Of a DNA stretch of 21,409 nt, positions 1-7,723 are shown one piece after another. Source of the stretch: Clostridia bacterium (GTDB lineage: Bacteria > Bacillota_A > Clostridia > Oscillospirales > QAKW01). The notes beneath the pieces were generated by a model. It was given only the letters and a program-made list of their open reading frames with translations, made no database searches and was not told the origin of the DNA. A program made the position numbers and the translations under genes. Positions within the stretch are counted from its first letter, which is position 1, and each line of letters begins with the position of its first letter. The DNA is taken from contig JAFQKO010000050.1 of assembly GCA_017396865.1 (NCBI GenBank), positions 1 to 21,409 of the forward strand. Direction: 5' to 3'.

Positions 1-915
1 AACGGTGATATCGCCGTCGAAGACCATATTGACGGTCTGGTGGTCCACCACGTTATTATCGCACTTATAAACGCATTTGCCGTATTGGGTATTCTTCAAG
101 CCCTCCATGACCTCCTCATCGGTGGGATCATGCTTCATGGAGGCGGCTTTGCGGAACCAGCCGTTGAGCTTATCGTCAAAATACAGCTTAACGGCGTTAT
201 AATAGCAGGTCTCACCGTGGGGACAGCCCTGCCAGCAATAGTCGGGCGCACCTGCGGGTGCATTCTCGGGCTTAAAATGCTTCAGGGAGCCAAAGGACTG
301 GATCTTCTTACAATCCTTATCCAGCAGCCATTGGAGGATATCCAGATCATGGCAGCATTTCTGCAACAGCATAAAGGTACTGCGGTCGGCATTGCCCCAG
401 TTGCCGCGGACAAAGCTATGGCTCTGGTGGCGGTTGCCGACAGCCTCAATATGCTCCACCGAAACGATATCGCCCAAAATACCGCTTTCAATGATCTGCT
501 TCAACTGCATAAAATAGGGGGCATAACGCAGCACGTGGCAGACCATAATTTTTGCGTTATACTTTTTCGCCTGCGCATAGATTTCGGCGCACTCCTCGGG
601 GGTGGGCGCAACGGGCTTTTCCAGCAGTAGGTCGTAGCCCAGCTCGATGGCCTTCATGGCAGGGGCGTAGTGCATCTGATCCATGGTGGAGATGATGCAG
701 ATATCGGCAAACTTCTCCCGCTCCAAAGCATGCTCCCAGGTCACAAAGCAATTCTCCTCGGGCACGTTATGCTTTTTGCGGATATATTCACGGCGATCCT
801 CGATCGGCTCTGCCACACCAACCACCTTGAAGCGATCGGGATACTCACCCATGATATCGGTATAGCGGCCGCCGCGGCCGCCCGCACCTAACACAATTAC
901 CTTTAAAGGTTCCAT
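1..915 (-). CDS. Gfo/Idh/MocA family oxidoreductase (3' end off window)
   Basis: NAD(P)-dependent sugar or cyclitol dehydrogenase of the Gfo/Idh/MocA family, cytoplasmic; substrate not predictable. The frame stays open to base 1, so 305 residues are seen and the C-terminus is missing. The Rossmann motif GAGGRG is at residues 10-15 and the family's EKP motif at 99-101. The usual catalytic HxxxD region appears as CCHDLDIL, a variant in which Cys-Cys precedes the His. A cysteine cluster C-x3-C-x5-C (CWQGCPHGETC) follows about 50 residues later; similar clusters occur in one Firmicutes subgroup of the family and could bind a structural metal (inference). The start is ATG at 913-915, preceded by GGAGG at 924-928, 8 bases away. 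It is divergent from the AraC-type regulator, which may control it. Confidence 0.88.
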   Translation of the reverse strand, partial: MEPLKVIVLGAGGRGGRYTDIMGEYPDRFKVVGVAEPIEDRREYIRKKHNVPEENCFVTWEHALEREKFADICIISTMDQMHYAPAMKAIELGYDLLLEKPVAPTPEECAEIYAQAKKYNAKIMVCHVLRYAPYFMQLKQIIESGILGDIVSVEHIEAVGNRHQSHSFVRGNWGNADRSTFMLLQKCCHDLDILQWLLDKDCKKIQSFGSLKHFKPENAPAGAPDYCWQGCPHGETCYYNAVKLYFDDKLNGWFRKAASMKHDPTDEEVMEGLKNTQYGKCVYKCDNNVVDHQTVNMVFDGDITV

Positions 916-942
916 CTTCAGATCCTCCACGATTTTAAAGAT

Positions 943-971
943 TTGACTTTTGCTCAAAATTATGATAAACT
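943..971 (+). promoter_or_regulatory. Candidate sigma-A promoter of the AraC-family gene
   Basis: TTGACT (943-948), 17-base spacer, TAAACT (966-971). The -35 is near consensus and the -10 matches at four of six positions. It would give a leader of roughly 85 bases that includes A/T tracts. Other AT-rich matches lie nearer the start codon, so this choice is tentative. Confidence 0.4.
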
Positions 972-981
972 TGCATTATCA
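963..981. promoter_or_regulatory. Inverted repeat TGATAA-N7-TTATCA, candidate operator
   Basis: Perfect 6+6 inverted repeat in the 146-base divergent intergenic region between the oxidoreductase and the AraC-family regulator. It overlaps the -10 element (966-971) of the candidate regulator promoter. That position fits autoregulation or co-regulation of both genes, although AraC proteins more often bind direct repeats. The region is very AT-rich, so a chance palindrome cannot be excluded. Confidence 0.4.
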
Positions 982-1061
982 CCTACATTTTAGCGTTTTT
1001 TTAAAAAAAATCTATGTTTTTTTGCATATATTATCTTTGATTTTATATACAAGGAGAAGCG

Positions 1062-1841
1062 ATGAAAGGCATAGTGATTTCCAACAATCCCCATATTACC
1101 GCCCTCTACACCTTTTTTCGGAATCAGCAAACGGCAGATTTTGTTTTCCGCGGAGAGTCCCATGATTTTTACGAGCTGGTCTGCATCAACGAAGGGCGGG
1201 CGGGCATCACCGCCGACCATCGGGTTTTTGAGCTGGAGGCAGGGCAGGCCTTTTTGCATCCGCCCATGCAATTCCATGCCATCTACGGCCTGAACGAGCC
1301 CTTTACCTATACCATCATCACCTTTTCGGGAACGGACATTCCCAAAACCCACGACCGCGTTTGCCGACCGAGCGAGCCTGCGGCAATGGAGCATCTTTAT
1401 CAATTGGGCAAACAGCGGTTTCTCACCGCCCCCTATTGGATCAAGGAGGCCACCGACCCCCTCCCCTTTGTGAAGGAGCTGGAGCGGTTTTTACTGCTGC
1501 TCCATCCCGAGGAAAAGCGGCGCACCCAATCCCAAAGCGCCCTCAATTATGCCACCATCATCCGCACCCTGCAGCAAAATATCCGCCGCCGCCTGACGGT
1601 GCGGGAGCTGGCGGAGCTTTGCAGCATGAGCGAGATCAACCTGCAAAAAACCTTTTCCCGCTACGCAGGCGTTGGCATTATGGACTATTTCAACCGCATC
1701 AAGATGCAGGAGGCGATCCGCCTTTTGCAGGCGGGGCTTTCGGTCAAGGAAACCGCCCTGCAGCTTGGCTATACCGACCAGAATTATTTCAGCACCGCCT
1801 TCAAGCGCATCATCGGCAAAACGCCCACCCATTATAAATAA
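1062..1841 (+). CDS. AraC-family transcriptional regulator
   Basis: Cytoplasmic DNA-binding regulator, 259 residues, in the usual size range for two-domain AraC proteins. An N-terminal cupin-like sensor domain spans about residues 25-90 (strand pattern around FYELVCINEGRAGI and the HPPMQFHAI segment), followed by a linker. The C-terminal double helix-turn-helix spans about 165-259, with the first helix-turn-helix at RELAELCSMSEINLQKTFSR and the typical family ending LGYTDQNYFSTAFKRIIGKTP. Such regulators usually respond to a sugar or sugar derivative and control neighbouring carbohydrate genes. The start is ATG at 1062 with AAGGAG at 1051-1056. It is divergent from the Gfo/Idh/MocA gene, the most likely target; the ligand is unknown. 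Confidence 0.93.
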   Translation: MKGIVISNNPHITALYTFFRNQQTADFVFRGESHDFYELVCINEGRAGITADHRVFELEAGQAFLHPPMQFHAIYGLNEPFTYTIITFSGTDIPKTHDRVCRPSEPAAMEHLYQLGKQRFLTAPYWIKEATDPLPFVKELERFLLLLHPEEKRRTQSQSALNYATIIRTLQQNIRRRLTVRELAELCSMSEINLQKTFSRYAGVGIMDYFNRIKMQEAIRLLQAGLSVKETALQLGYTDQNYFSTAFKRIIGKTPTHYK

Positions 1842-1870
1842 AAACGGAGAAGGTTCACCTTCTCCGTTTT
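1841..1870. terminator. Bidirectional terminator between convergent genes
   Basis: Perfect inverted repeat with 14-base arms (1841-1854 and 1857-1870) around TC. It forms a stem of about 13 pairs with A tracts on one side and T tracts on the other, so it can terminate both the AraC-family gene and the convergent propeller gene. It touches the stop codons of both. Confidence 0.9.
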
Positions 1871-2915
1871 ATTTATAAATTCTCAAACGTGTATGATAGA
1901 CGTTGACACGGCAGCGGCCGTCGTAGACGTCGGAATATTGGATCAGCAGGAAATTGCCCTGCTCATCCCGCAGATTGAGGTTATTGGAATAATAGCACCA
2001 AGCGTCCTTTTTGCGGATCATAAAGGTACCCGCGTCCCAATCGGCGGCGTTATCGGAGGTATAGAAAACAAAGCCCTCCTCGCCGCTTGCCCGACCGTGC
2101 AGAATATAAACGCCGTCGATCAGCGCAATCTGCGGATTGCGGATACCCTTATCCAGATAGCAGGGCTTACAGACCGACCAGCTTTTTCCAAAATCCGAAC
2201 TGACAACGTGATCCAATTCGCTCTCGGAATTGGAGTTATAGGCATAGGCGTGGAGCACCCCTTCCGCATCGAACAGCATCGCACCGTACCCCCGCCCGAC
2301 GGTATCGAAGGGAACGACGCCGACCTCCTCAAAGGTCAAGCCGTTATCGGTGCTCCGATAAAGGCGATAGAGATCCTCCGGCTTTTCACCGAGGAAATAC
2401 TCATTGCAAAAATGGAGGGCATAGATCACGCCCTCATAAACGCAGGCGTCATAGACCCGTCCGCCGTAGGGCGAAAGCTCGATCGGCTCGCTCCAGCTTT
2501 TGCCGCCGTCGGTACTGCGGATCGCCAACGGCGTGCCCCATGGCTCGCAGCATACCGCATCACGGGTAGAATTTTGCAAACAGATGGCAACGATGCTGCC
2601 ATCGGGGCAGGCGACTGCCTTTTCCACCGAGATGGTATACACGCCATCCAGCAAAGAGTTCATCGAAAATTCCAGCGTCTGCACCGCACCGAAGGTTTTG
2701 CCCGCATCCTCCGAGATGCGATATTCCACCCAACCGAAGGTGGAATGGCCGCGGCTTCGCACCGCAGAACAGTTGGAATTAAAAACGATGATCTTATCGG
2801 GCGCAAATTCCGCCATCGCATGGGTCATATGCCCGCTGCGGTTTTTACTTTCGTTGTCCACGTACAAGGTTGGCGCTTCGATCAGGGCAGTATAATTTTC
2901 TCGTTCAATCCGCAT
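1869..2915 (-). CDS. Asp-box (BNR) beta-propeller protein, sialidase-like
   Basis: 348-residue protein with five Asp-box motifs (S/T-x-D-x-G-x-T/S-W/F) near residues 68-75, 134-141, 188-195, 239-246 and 286-293; the last is degenerate. Regular spacing of about 50 residues indicates a five- or six-bladed propeller of the sialidase superfold. There is no signal peptide or membrane segment, so it is probably cytoplasmic. The classical sialidase RIP/FRIP motif near the N-terminus is not seen and the Arg triad and Tyr/Glu pair cannot be assigned. It may be an exo-sialidase-like hydrolase, a lyase-like propeller or a non-catalytic protein; sialidase activity should not be assumed. It begins 2 bases after the upstream DUF3810 stop, with GAGGTG as ribosome binding site inside the end of that gene, so the two form one operon and are probably translationally coupled. 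Confidence 0.85.
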   Translation of the reverse strand: MRIERENYTALIEAPTLYVDNESKNRSGHMTHAMAEFAPDKIIVFNSNCSAVRSRGHSTFGWVEYRISEDAGKTFGAVQTLEFSMNSLLDGVYTISVEKAVACPDGSIVAICLQNSTRDAVCCEPWGTPLAIRSTDGGKSWSEPIELSPYGGRVYDACVYEGVIYALHFCNEYFLGEKPEDLYRLYRSTDNGLTFEEVGVVPFDTVGRGYGAMLFDAEGVLHAYAYNSNSESELDHVVSSDFGKSWSVCKPCYLDKGIRNPQIALIDGVYILHGRASGEEGFVFYTSDNAADWDAGTFMIRKKDAWCYYSNNLNLRDEQGNFLLIQYSDVYDGRCRVNVYHTRLRIYK

Positions 2916-2917
2916 TC

Positions 2918-4024
2918 TTACACCTCATTAAAATTCCTGTAATACGCCAGCAGCAGGTCGATCATCTCGCCATAGCTTTTCAAACCCGACTCCTGATCGT
3001 TGGATTGGAGATATCCCTCATAGATCGCACCGGAGGTATTGCTGATGACGGTATCGCGATACTGCTCCCAATAGGCATCCTCTGCCTGAATATCCCGCAA
3101 AACGCCTTTATCGCACAGCTGCGCCGCTTTCCTTGCCAGCTCAACATCCTCATCATACAGCGCAGAAAAGGCATATTGGAAGGCCATCAGGCTGCCGCTA
3201 TATTGAAAATCGGCACGATCGGAGGTCTTGCAGGCAAGATAGCTCAAAAAGTTCGCCTCATCCTCGGCCATAAAGCCGCGAAAATGGGTCAGCTCATGGC
3301 ACATCGTTGCAGGCAAGGAAAAGGAGGGTACGTCGATATTGATGCCCGATTCGAAGGGGATATAGATCCCCGTTGTCATCACCATGGAAAAGAGCTTGGA
3401 GGTCAGCAGCGGCTTATTGCGCACGTTTGCCATCTCCAGAACGGGGATCTTTTTTTCCAGCGCCGCATAGGCGGCACGCGCCCCCTCTGCCACCTCGGAA
3501 AAGTCCTCGTTCAGCAGCAGGGCAACGCCGTTTTCATCCTCCCGAAGCTTTTGGCGGTAAAAGTTGCAATCGATCACCAGCAGCTCGCAGAGGTCGTAAA
3601 GCTCCTCCTTGGTGCTCTCCCGCACCGAAAGCTCCATGTGAGCCGTGATGGGATCGCGATAATAGTTCAACCCCATAAACAAAACGAAGCAGAAATACAC
3701 CACGCTCAGCCCGCCCAGCAGATTCAACCCCAGCCGATACAACCGATTTTTCCAAACGGTACGGTTGCGGCAGATCTGCACCACCGACCAAACGATATAA
3801 AACAACAGCGCCAATACGCCCAATAGGATCAAAATTTCCATCACCGAAAAGGGAAATAACGACACCACCCAACCGAAAACGTTGGCAAAAAACGGATAGA
3901 TATACTTGGAATGGAAGCCCTCCACCCAGCCGTTATCCACCTTGGCCATCAGCGTTAAAAGCAGCCCCAGCGGCGCCAACAGTAGCAGCCAGATGCGTTT
4001 ATATCGAAAAATGCGATTGAGCAT
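2918..4024 (-). CDS. DUF3810 membrane protein with HExxH metalloprotease-like motif
   Basis: 368-residue protein of the DUF3810 type. Hydrophobic segments lie at about residues 11-28, 45-82 (probably two passes or a long hairpin) and 100-119. A long soluble domain follows, on which side of the membrane is not certain. This domain contains HELTH at 243-247 and EDEANF at 254-259, which gives the gluzincin-like pattern HExxH plus a downstream Glu ligand and suggests a zinc peptidase. The family has no well-established function that I know of. The start is ATG at 4022-4024 with AAGGAG at 4030-4035. It is the first gene of an operon with the Asp-box propeller protein. TATAAT at 4043-4048 (minus) may be a -10 element but lies too close to the ribosome binding site and lacks a good -35. 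Confidence 0.88.
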   Translation of the reverse strand: MLNRIFRYKRIWLLLLAPLGLLLTLMAKVDNGWVEGFHSKYIYPFFANVFGWVVSLFPFSVMEILILLGVLALLFYIVWSVVQICRNRTVWKNRLYRLGLNLLGGLSVVYFCFVLFMGLNYYRDPITAHMELSVRESTKEELYDLCELLVIDCNFYRQKLREDENGVALLLNEDFSEVAEGARAAYAALEKKIPVLEMANVRNKPLLTSKLFSMVMTTGIYIPFESGINIDVPSFSLPATMCHELTHFRGFMAEDEANFLSYLACKTSDRADFQYSGSLMAFQYAFSALYDEDVELARKAAQLCDKGVLRDIQAEDAYWEQYRDTVISNTSGAIYEGYLQSNDQESGLKSYGEMIDLLLAYYRNFNEV

Positions 4025-4048
4025 AAAAACTCCTTTTGCGTTATTATA

Positions 4049-4088
4049 GAAAAAGCAAGAAATTTCGAAAGAAATTTCTTACTTTTTC
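4049..4088 (-). terminator. Terminator after asnA
   Basis: Inverted repeat with 18-base arms (4049-4066 and 4071-4088), one mismatch and a GAAA loop. On the minus strand the second arm ends in a T-rich run (CTTTTTC), as expected for an intrinsic terminator closing the mltG-U32-asnA operon. The stem is AT-rich, so efficiency may be moderate. Confidence 0.75.
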
Positions 4089-4109
4089 TCATCAACACAT
4101 CTTATTTTC

Positions 4110-5123
4110 TTAAAGAATAGGGATGCCCGCCTCTTTGCAGAGGGTGAGGGTCTTTTCATCCCAGATCGAAGCCTGCACCTCACCGATATGGGCAGTGCCC
4201 AGCAGCAGCATACAAAGGCGGCTTTGGCCGATACCGCCGCCGATGGTGAGAGGCAGCTCGTTGTTCAGCAGCGCCTTATGGAAGGGCAGCTCCCGCCGAT
4301 CCTCGCAGCCTGCGATCTTAAGCTGCTTCGCCAGGCTCTCGGGGCTGACACGAATGCCCATCGAGGAAAGCTCAAAGGCCTGCTGCAGGCGATCGTTCCA
4401 GAAGAGCAGGTCGCCGTTGAGCGACCAATCGTCGTAGTCGGGAGCGCGGCCGTCGTGGGGCTTGCCCGATTTCAAGGCGGCGCCGATCTCCATCAAAAAG
4501 ACGGTGCCCCGCTCCTGAACGATGGCGTTCTCCCGCTCCTTTCCCGAAAGGTTGGGATAAAGATCCTCCAGCTCCTGGGAGGTAATGAAGGTGATCTCGC
4601 GGCTGAGCGCAGGCAGCACCTGCAGCTGGGGGAACATGATCCGCAACGTTTCGTTGGTATCACAGATGGCGCCGACGATCTTGGTGACCACGGCCTTTAA
4701 ATAGTCCTTGGTGCGCTCCTCTTCGGTGATGATCTTTTCCCAATCCCACTGATCCACGTAGATGGAATGGAGGTTATCCAGTTCCTCATCGCGGCGGATG
4801 GCGTTCATATCGGCATAAAGGCCGGTATCCTTCTGAAAGCCGTAGTCCCGCAGGGCCTGCCGCTTCCATTTGGCCAGCGAATGCACCACCTCGGCATAGG
4901 TGCCGGTATCGCGGATCTCAAAGGCCACGGGGCGCTCCACACCGTTGAGGTTATCGTTGAGCCCCTTATCGGAGGCGACGAACAACGGAGAGGAGACCCG
5001 ACGCAGGTTCAATGCGCCACACAGCATGTCCTCAAACAGCCGCTTGATCAGGCCGATGGCCTTTTGGGTATCGTAAAGAGAGAGGGCCGGCTTATATCCG
5101 GCGGGGATAAATACTTTGCTCAT
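4110..5123 (-). CDS. asnA: Aspartate-ammonia ligase (asparagine synthetase A)
   Basis: Makes asparagine from aspartate, ammonia and ATP (releasing AMP and pyrophosphate) in the cytoplasm. It has 337 residues, close to the usual ~330 for AsnA, which is a relative of class II aminoacyl-tRNA synthetases. Recognisable family segments are the N-terminal part with NLRRVSSPLF and DNLNGVERPV, the SIYVDQWDWEK segment in the first half, and the C-terminal motif-3-like GGGIGQSRL followed by IGEVQASIWD. Start ATG at 5121-5123, with a GAAAGG ribosome binding site at 5132-5137 inside the end of the upstream U32 gene and a gap of only 3 bases, so it is co-transcribed. It is the last gene of the operon, followed by a hairpin terminator. 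Confidence 0.96.
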   Translation of the reverse strand: MSKVFIPAGYKPALSLYDTQKAIGLIKRLFEDMLCGALNLRRVSSPLFVASDKGLNDNLNGVERPVAFEIRDTGTYAEVVHSLAKWKRQALRDYGFQKDTGLYADMNAIRRDEELDNLHSIYVDQWDWEKIITEEERTKDYLKAVVTKIVGAICDTNETLRIMFPQLQVLPALSREITFITSQELEDLYPNLSGKERENAIVQERGTVFLMEIGAALKSGKPHDGRAPDYDDWSLNGDLLFWNDRLQQAFELSSMGIRVSPESLAKQLKIAGCEDRRELPFHKALLNNELPLTIGGGIGQSRLCMLLLGTAHIGEVQASIWDEKTLTLCKEAGIPIL

Positions 5124-5126
5124 GAT

Positions 5127-6320
5127 TTAAACCTTTCTTCGTTCCCTGCGGAGAATGGCGAAGGGCGGCAATGCCAGCGGCAGCCGCACCCGCATCTCTG
5201 CGTGGGGTGCACTTTCTATTGCTTCCCCGTTTTCATCCTGCATGGATTCCACGGTGATGGGATAGGGATCCCGCTTCGGCTCCAGCACCCAAAGCGTTTC
5301 CCCGATTGAAAACTTATTTTTTTGGACAAACAGCCCCGATTGCTCGGTGGCCACCGCTACCACGTCGGTATTGCGGATATAGCCGCCGTCCTTGAAGTTC
5401 TGCGCCTCGGCATTGGGCGCACCGAACAAAAAGCCTGTGGTATAATCCCGATGGGAAACACCCTTCAGCTCCTCCAGCAGCGCCGCATCAAAGGGCTTGC
5501 CCGCCTTAAGATCGTCCAGCGCGCGGCGATAGGCGCGGCTGACGCAGGCGGCATAGTAAAAGCTCTTCATTCTGCCCTCGATCTTAAGAGAGGCGATGCC
5601 CGCCTCCTCCAGCTCCTTGAGGTATTCGATCAGGCAGAGATCCTTGGAGTTAAAGAGATAGGTGCCCCGCGCATCCTCCTCCAGCGGGAATTGCTGATCG
5701 GGGCGGGTGCGCTCCACCAAATCATAGCTCCCGCGGCAGGGCTGGGCGCAGGCGCCCTGATTACCGCTGCGGCCTGTGAGCACCGCAGAAAGCTGGCAGC
5801 GCCCCGAATAGGCGATGCACATGGCGCCATGGGCGAAGCATTCCAGCTCCACCTCGGCGGGCAGCTTTTCCCTTAGGGCGCGGATATCGGCCAGCGGCAT
5901 CTCCCTTGCCAGCACAATGCGGCTCGCCCCCAGCTCATGGTAGGTGCGCGCCGCCTCATAGTTCGTTACGTTCGCCTGGGTGGAGATATGGATCGGCAGG
6001 CTCGGCGCATAGCGCTTCGCCATTGCCATCACTCCCAGATCGGCAATAATCAGCCCATCGGGCTTCAAACTCTCCAGCATCTCAAAATAAGCGGGGAGCT
6101 GCAGCAGATCGGCATGGGTGGGATAAATATTGGCTGTGATGTAGATTTTCTTGCCGCGGGCATGGCAATAATCGATGGCTTCCTTCAGCTCTTGCTCATC
6201 GAAATTCTCGCTGGCCGCCCGCAATCCGAAGGAGCGATAGGCGGCATACACCGCATCGGCTCCATAGGCCACGGCGTACCGCAGCTTTTCCATATTGCCC
6301 GCAGGGGCTAAAAGTTCCAT
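5127..6320 (-). CDS. U32-family protein, probable RNA hydroxylation enzyme (TrhP/RlhA-like)
   Basis: Member of the peptidase U32 family. Well-studied members are prephenate-dependent, iron-sulfur RNA hydroxylation proteins (TrhP for tRNA U34, RlhA for 23S rRNA) rather than proteases. From ATG at 6318-6320 the protein has 397 residues and starts MELLAPAGN, the canonical U32 N-terminus. The family signature ECFAHGAMCIAYSGRCQLS is at about 160-178. Probable cluster cysteines are 168, 175, 191 and 229 (the last in SKDLC). The frame could also begin two codons earlier at TTG (6324-6326), which would overlap the mltG stop by four bases; the ATG is preferred because it matches family N-termini. With ATG the gap to mltG is 2 bases, so coupled translation is likely; the ribosome binding site is weak. 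The size resembles YrrO-type proteins; the exact RNA target is uncertain. Confidence 0.92.
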   Translation of the reverse strand: MELLAPAGNMEKLRYAVAYGADAVYAAYRSFGLRAASENFDEQELKEAIDYCHARGKKIYITANIYPTHADLLQLPAYFEMLESLKPDGLIIADLGVMAMAKRYAPSLPIHISTQANVTNYEAARTYHELGASRIVLAREMPLADIRALREKLPAEVELECFAHGAMCIAYSGRCQLSAVLTGRSGNQGACAQPCRGSYDLVERTRPDQQFPLEEDARGTYLFNSKDLCLIEYLKELEEAGIASLKIEGRMKSFYYAACVSRAYRRALDDLKAGKPFDAALLEELKGVSHRDYTTGFLFGAPNAEAQNFKDGGYIRNTDVVAVATEQSGLFVQKNKFSIGETLWVLEPKRDPYPITVESMQDENGEAIESAPHAEMRVRLPLALPPFAILRRERRKV

Positions 6321-6322
6321 GC

Positions 6323-7633
6323 TCAAGCGACTGTACCCGTTCCGCGGAGATCCTCCCCGGCCTTCTTCAGATTGATCTTATGATCGGCTTCGTTGATAGC
6401 GAACAGCGTTTCGTTATCGGATTGGGTAACAAAATACATATAGTCGGTCTTCGTGGGCTTCAGCACCGCTGCGATAGCCTCTGCACCGGGGCTGCAGATG
6501 GCGCTCGGCGGCAAGCCCTTGCTGAGATAGGTATTATAAGGATCGTTGGTGAGCAGATCGGCAGCGGTAACGGTACCGTTTGCCATCGGCAGGATATAGC
6601 AGAGGGTTGCTTGGGATTCCAGATACGGGAAATCCTTATCCTTCAGGCGGTTAAAATAAACGCTGGCCGCCTTATTCAGCTCCTTGCCGCCCTCGGCCTG
6701 CAAAATGGAGGCCAGGGTAACAAGCTGATCCAGCGAATAGCCCGAGTCCTTGATCTTCTTTTGGTTCTCCTCGGTGAGCACCTCTTCCTCAAACCGATCC
6801 AGAATATGGCGCACCAACGCCACGGGCGACTCCCCCTTGAAGGTCTTATAGGTGCCGGGATAGAGATAGCCTTCCAGCTGGTAATTACGCGCAGGAAGGC
6901 CACTCAAAAAGGAATAATCGGAAAAATCGTAGCTTTGCAGAACCTCCTCCAGCTCTGCCCGTTCAAATACCTTCATGGTATCGCAAAGGGTGGTAACCAG
7001 CTCCTCCTGGGTATCACCCGGATTAACAACGAATTCCACCATCGTTTTATTGCCGCCCTTTTGCTGCAGGGCACGGATGATCTGATTATAATCGCTTTGA
7101 CAATTGATGGTATATTCACCCGATTGGAAGGTGCCCTCGGCATTTTTCAAGCCGCAATACAGCTTAAATACAAAGGTATGATCGATCAGGTCGGCCTCCT
7201 CCAGCACGTCGGTGACCTCGCTGACGGAATTTTTGCCCTCCTCGATGGTGAAGGTGATCTCCTTATCCGGCCGCACCAGACCCAACAGCTCGTTGCCCGC
7301 GCTGCAGATCCAGGTGGCCAGCAGCACGCTCGTTAAAAGGATCAGCGCATAATAACCGATGGTCAGAGAAAACTTCTTCATCGTTTTCTTGGAGAACAGA
7401 TCGGAAAAGCGCACCCGCTTTTTCTGCACCGTTTCCTCGGCTGCGTTCTCGGGCTCCAAATAATCCTCGGCCGACGGCACGGCAGGGATCTCCTCCTGCG
7501 GCTTGGGCGGCTCCGCCTTCGGAGCCGCCTTTTTGCCGGGATAGGAGCCGGAGGGGTTGGAAACCTTTTTTTGCGGCTTCGCCCCGCCTGAGCCGGGATA
7601 GGAACCGGTTATATTACGTTTCTTATCATCCAT
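6323..7633 (-). CDS. mltG: Endolytic murein transglycosylase MltG (YceG-like)
   Basis: Membrane-bound lytic transglycosylase that cleaves nascent peptidoglycan and helps set glycan strand length. It has 436 residues. A cytoplasmic N-terminal tail of about 85 residues is rich in Pro, Lys and Glu and holds two copies of a GSYPG motif (10-14 and 29-33). A single transmembrane helix is at about 89-112. The extracytoplasmic part has a LysM-like region at about 125-200 and the YceG domain to the end. The catalytic Glu is expected at 314 in LASILQAE (equivalent to LASIVEKE in E. coli), followed by YNTY at 366-369 and LPP at 374-376. The Asp in the usual LQTDPT segment is replaced (LESQAT). Start ATG at 7631-7633 with AAGGAG 11 bases upstream. 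First gene of the operon with the U32 gene and asnA. Confidence 0.95.
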   Translation of the reverse strand: MDDKKRNITGSYPGSGGAKPQKKVSNPSGSYPGKKAAPKAEPPKPQEEIPAVPSAEDYLEPENAAEETVQKKRVRFSDLFSKKTMKKFSLTIGYYALILLTSVLLATWICSAGNELLGLVRPDKEITFTIEEGKNSVSEVTDVLEEADLIDHTFVFKLYCGLKNAEGTFQSGEYTINCQSDYNQIIRALQQKGGNKTMVEFVVNPGDTQEELVTTLCDTMKVFERAELEEVLQSYDFSDYSFLSGLPARNYQLEGYLYPGTYKTFKGESPVALVRHILDRFEEEVLTEENQKKIKDSGYSLDQLVTLASILQAEGGKELNKAASVYFNRLKDKDFPYLESQATLCYILPMANGTVTAADLLTNDPYNTYLSKGLPPSAICSPGAEAIAAVLKPTKTDYMYFVTQSDNETLFAINEADHKINLKKAGEDLRGTGTVA

Positions 7634-7680
7634 TGTTCAAAAAACTCCTTGAGAAAGTTATCCTATAATTACACACTATA

Positions 7681-7709
7681 ATTATACACACTTTTTCATG
7701 CAATGTAAA
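7681..7709 (-). promoter_or_regulatory. Sigma-A promoter of the mltG operon
   Basis: On the minus strand, TTTACA (7704-7709), exactly 17 bases, TATAAT (7681-7686), about 48 bases before the mltG start codon. The 90 bases between the glycosidase-like gene and mltG hold no terminator hairpin, so some transcription may also enter from upstream. A near-repeat of the -10 region (ctataattacaca, then ctataattatacaca) lies just downstream. Confidence 0.8.
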
Positions 7710-7723
7710 GCAAAAAACGAAAA

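Noticed and set aside
4025..4060. TATAAT at 4043-4048 as the promoter of the DUF3810 operon
   Set aside because: It would start transcription at the ribosome binding site and lacks a -35 at the right distance, so it was not listed as a promoter.
6321..6326. TTG start for the U32-family gene, overlapping mltG
   Set aside because: The ATG two codons later gives the canonical MELLAPAG N-terminus; TTG is possible but less likely.
7655..7690. Near-repeat of ctataattacaca-type sequence as a possible small repeat array
   Set aside because: Only two imperfect AT-rich copies, best explained as promoter -10 sequence.
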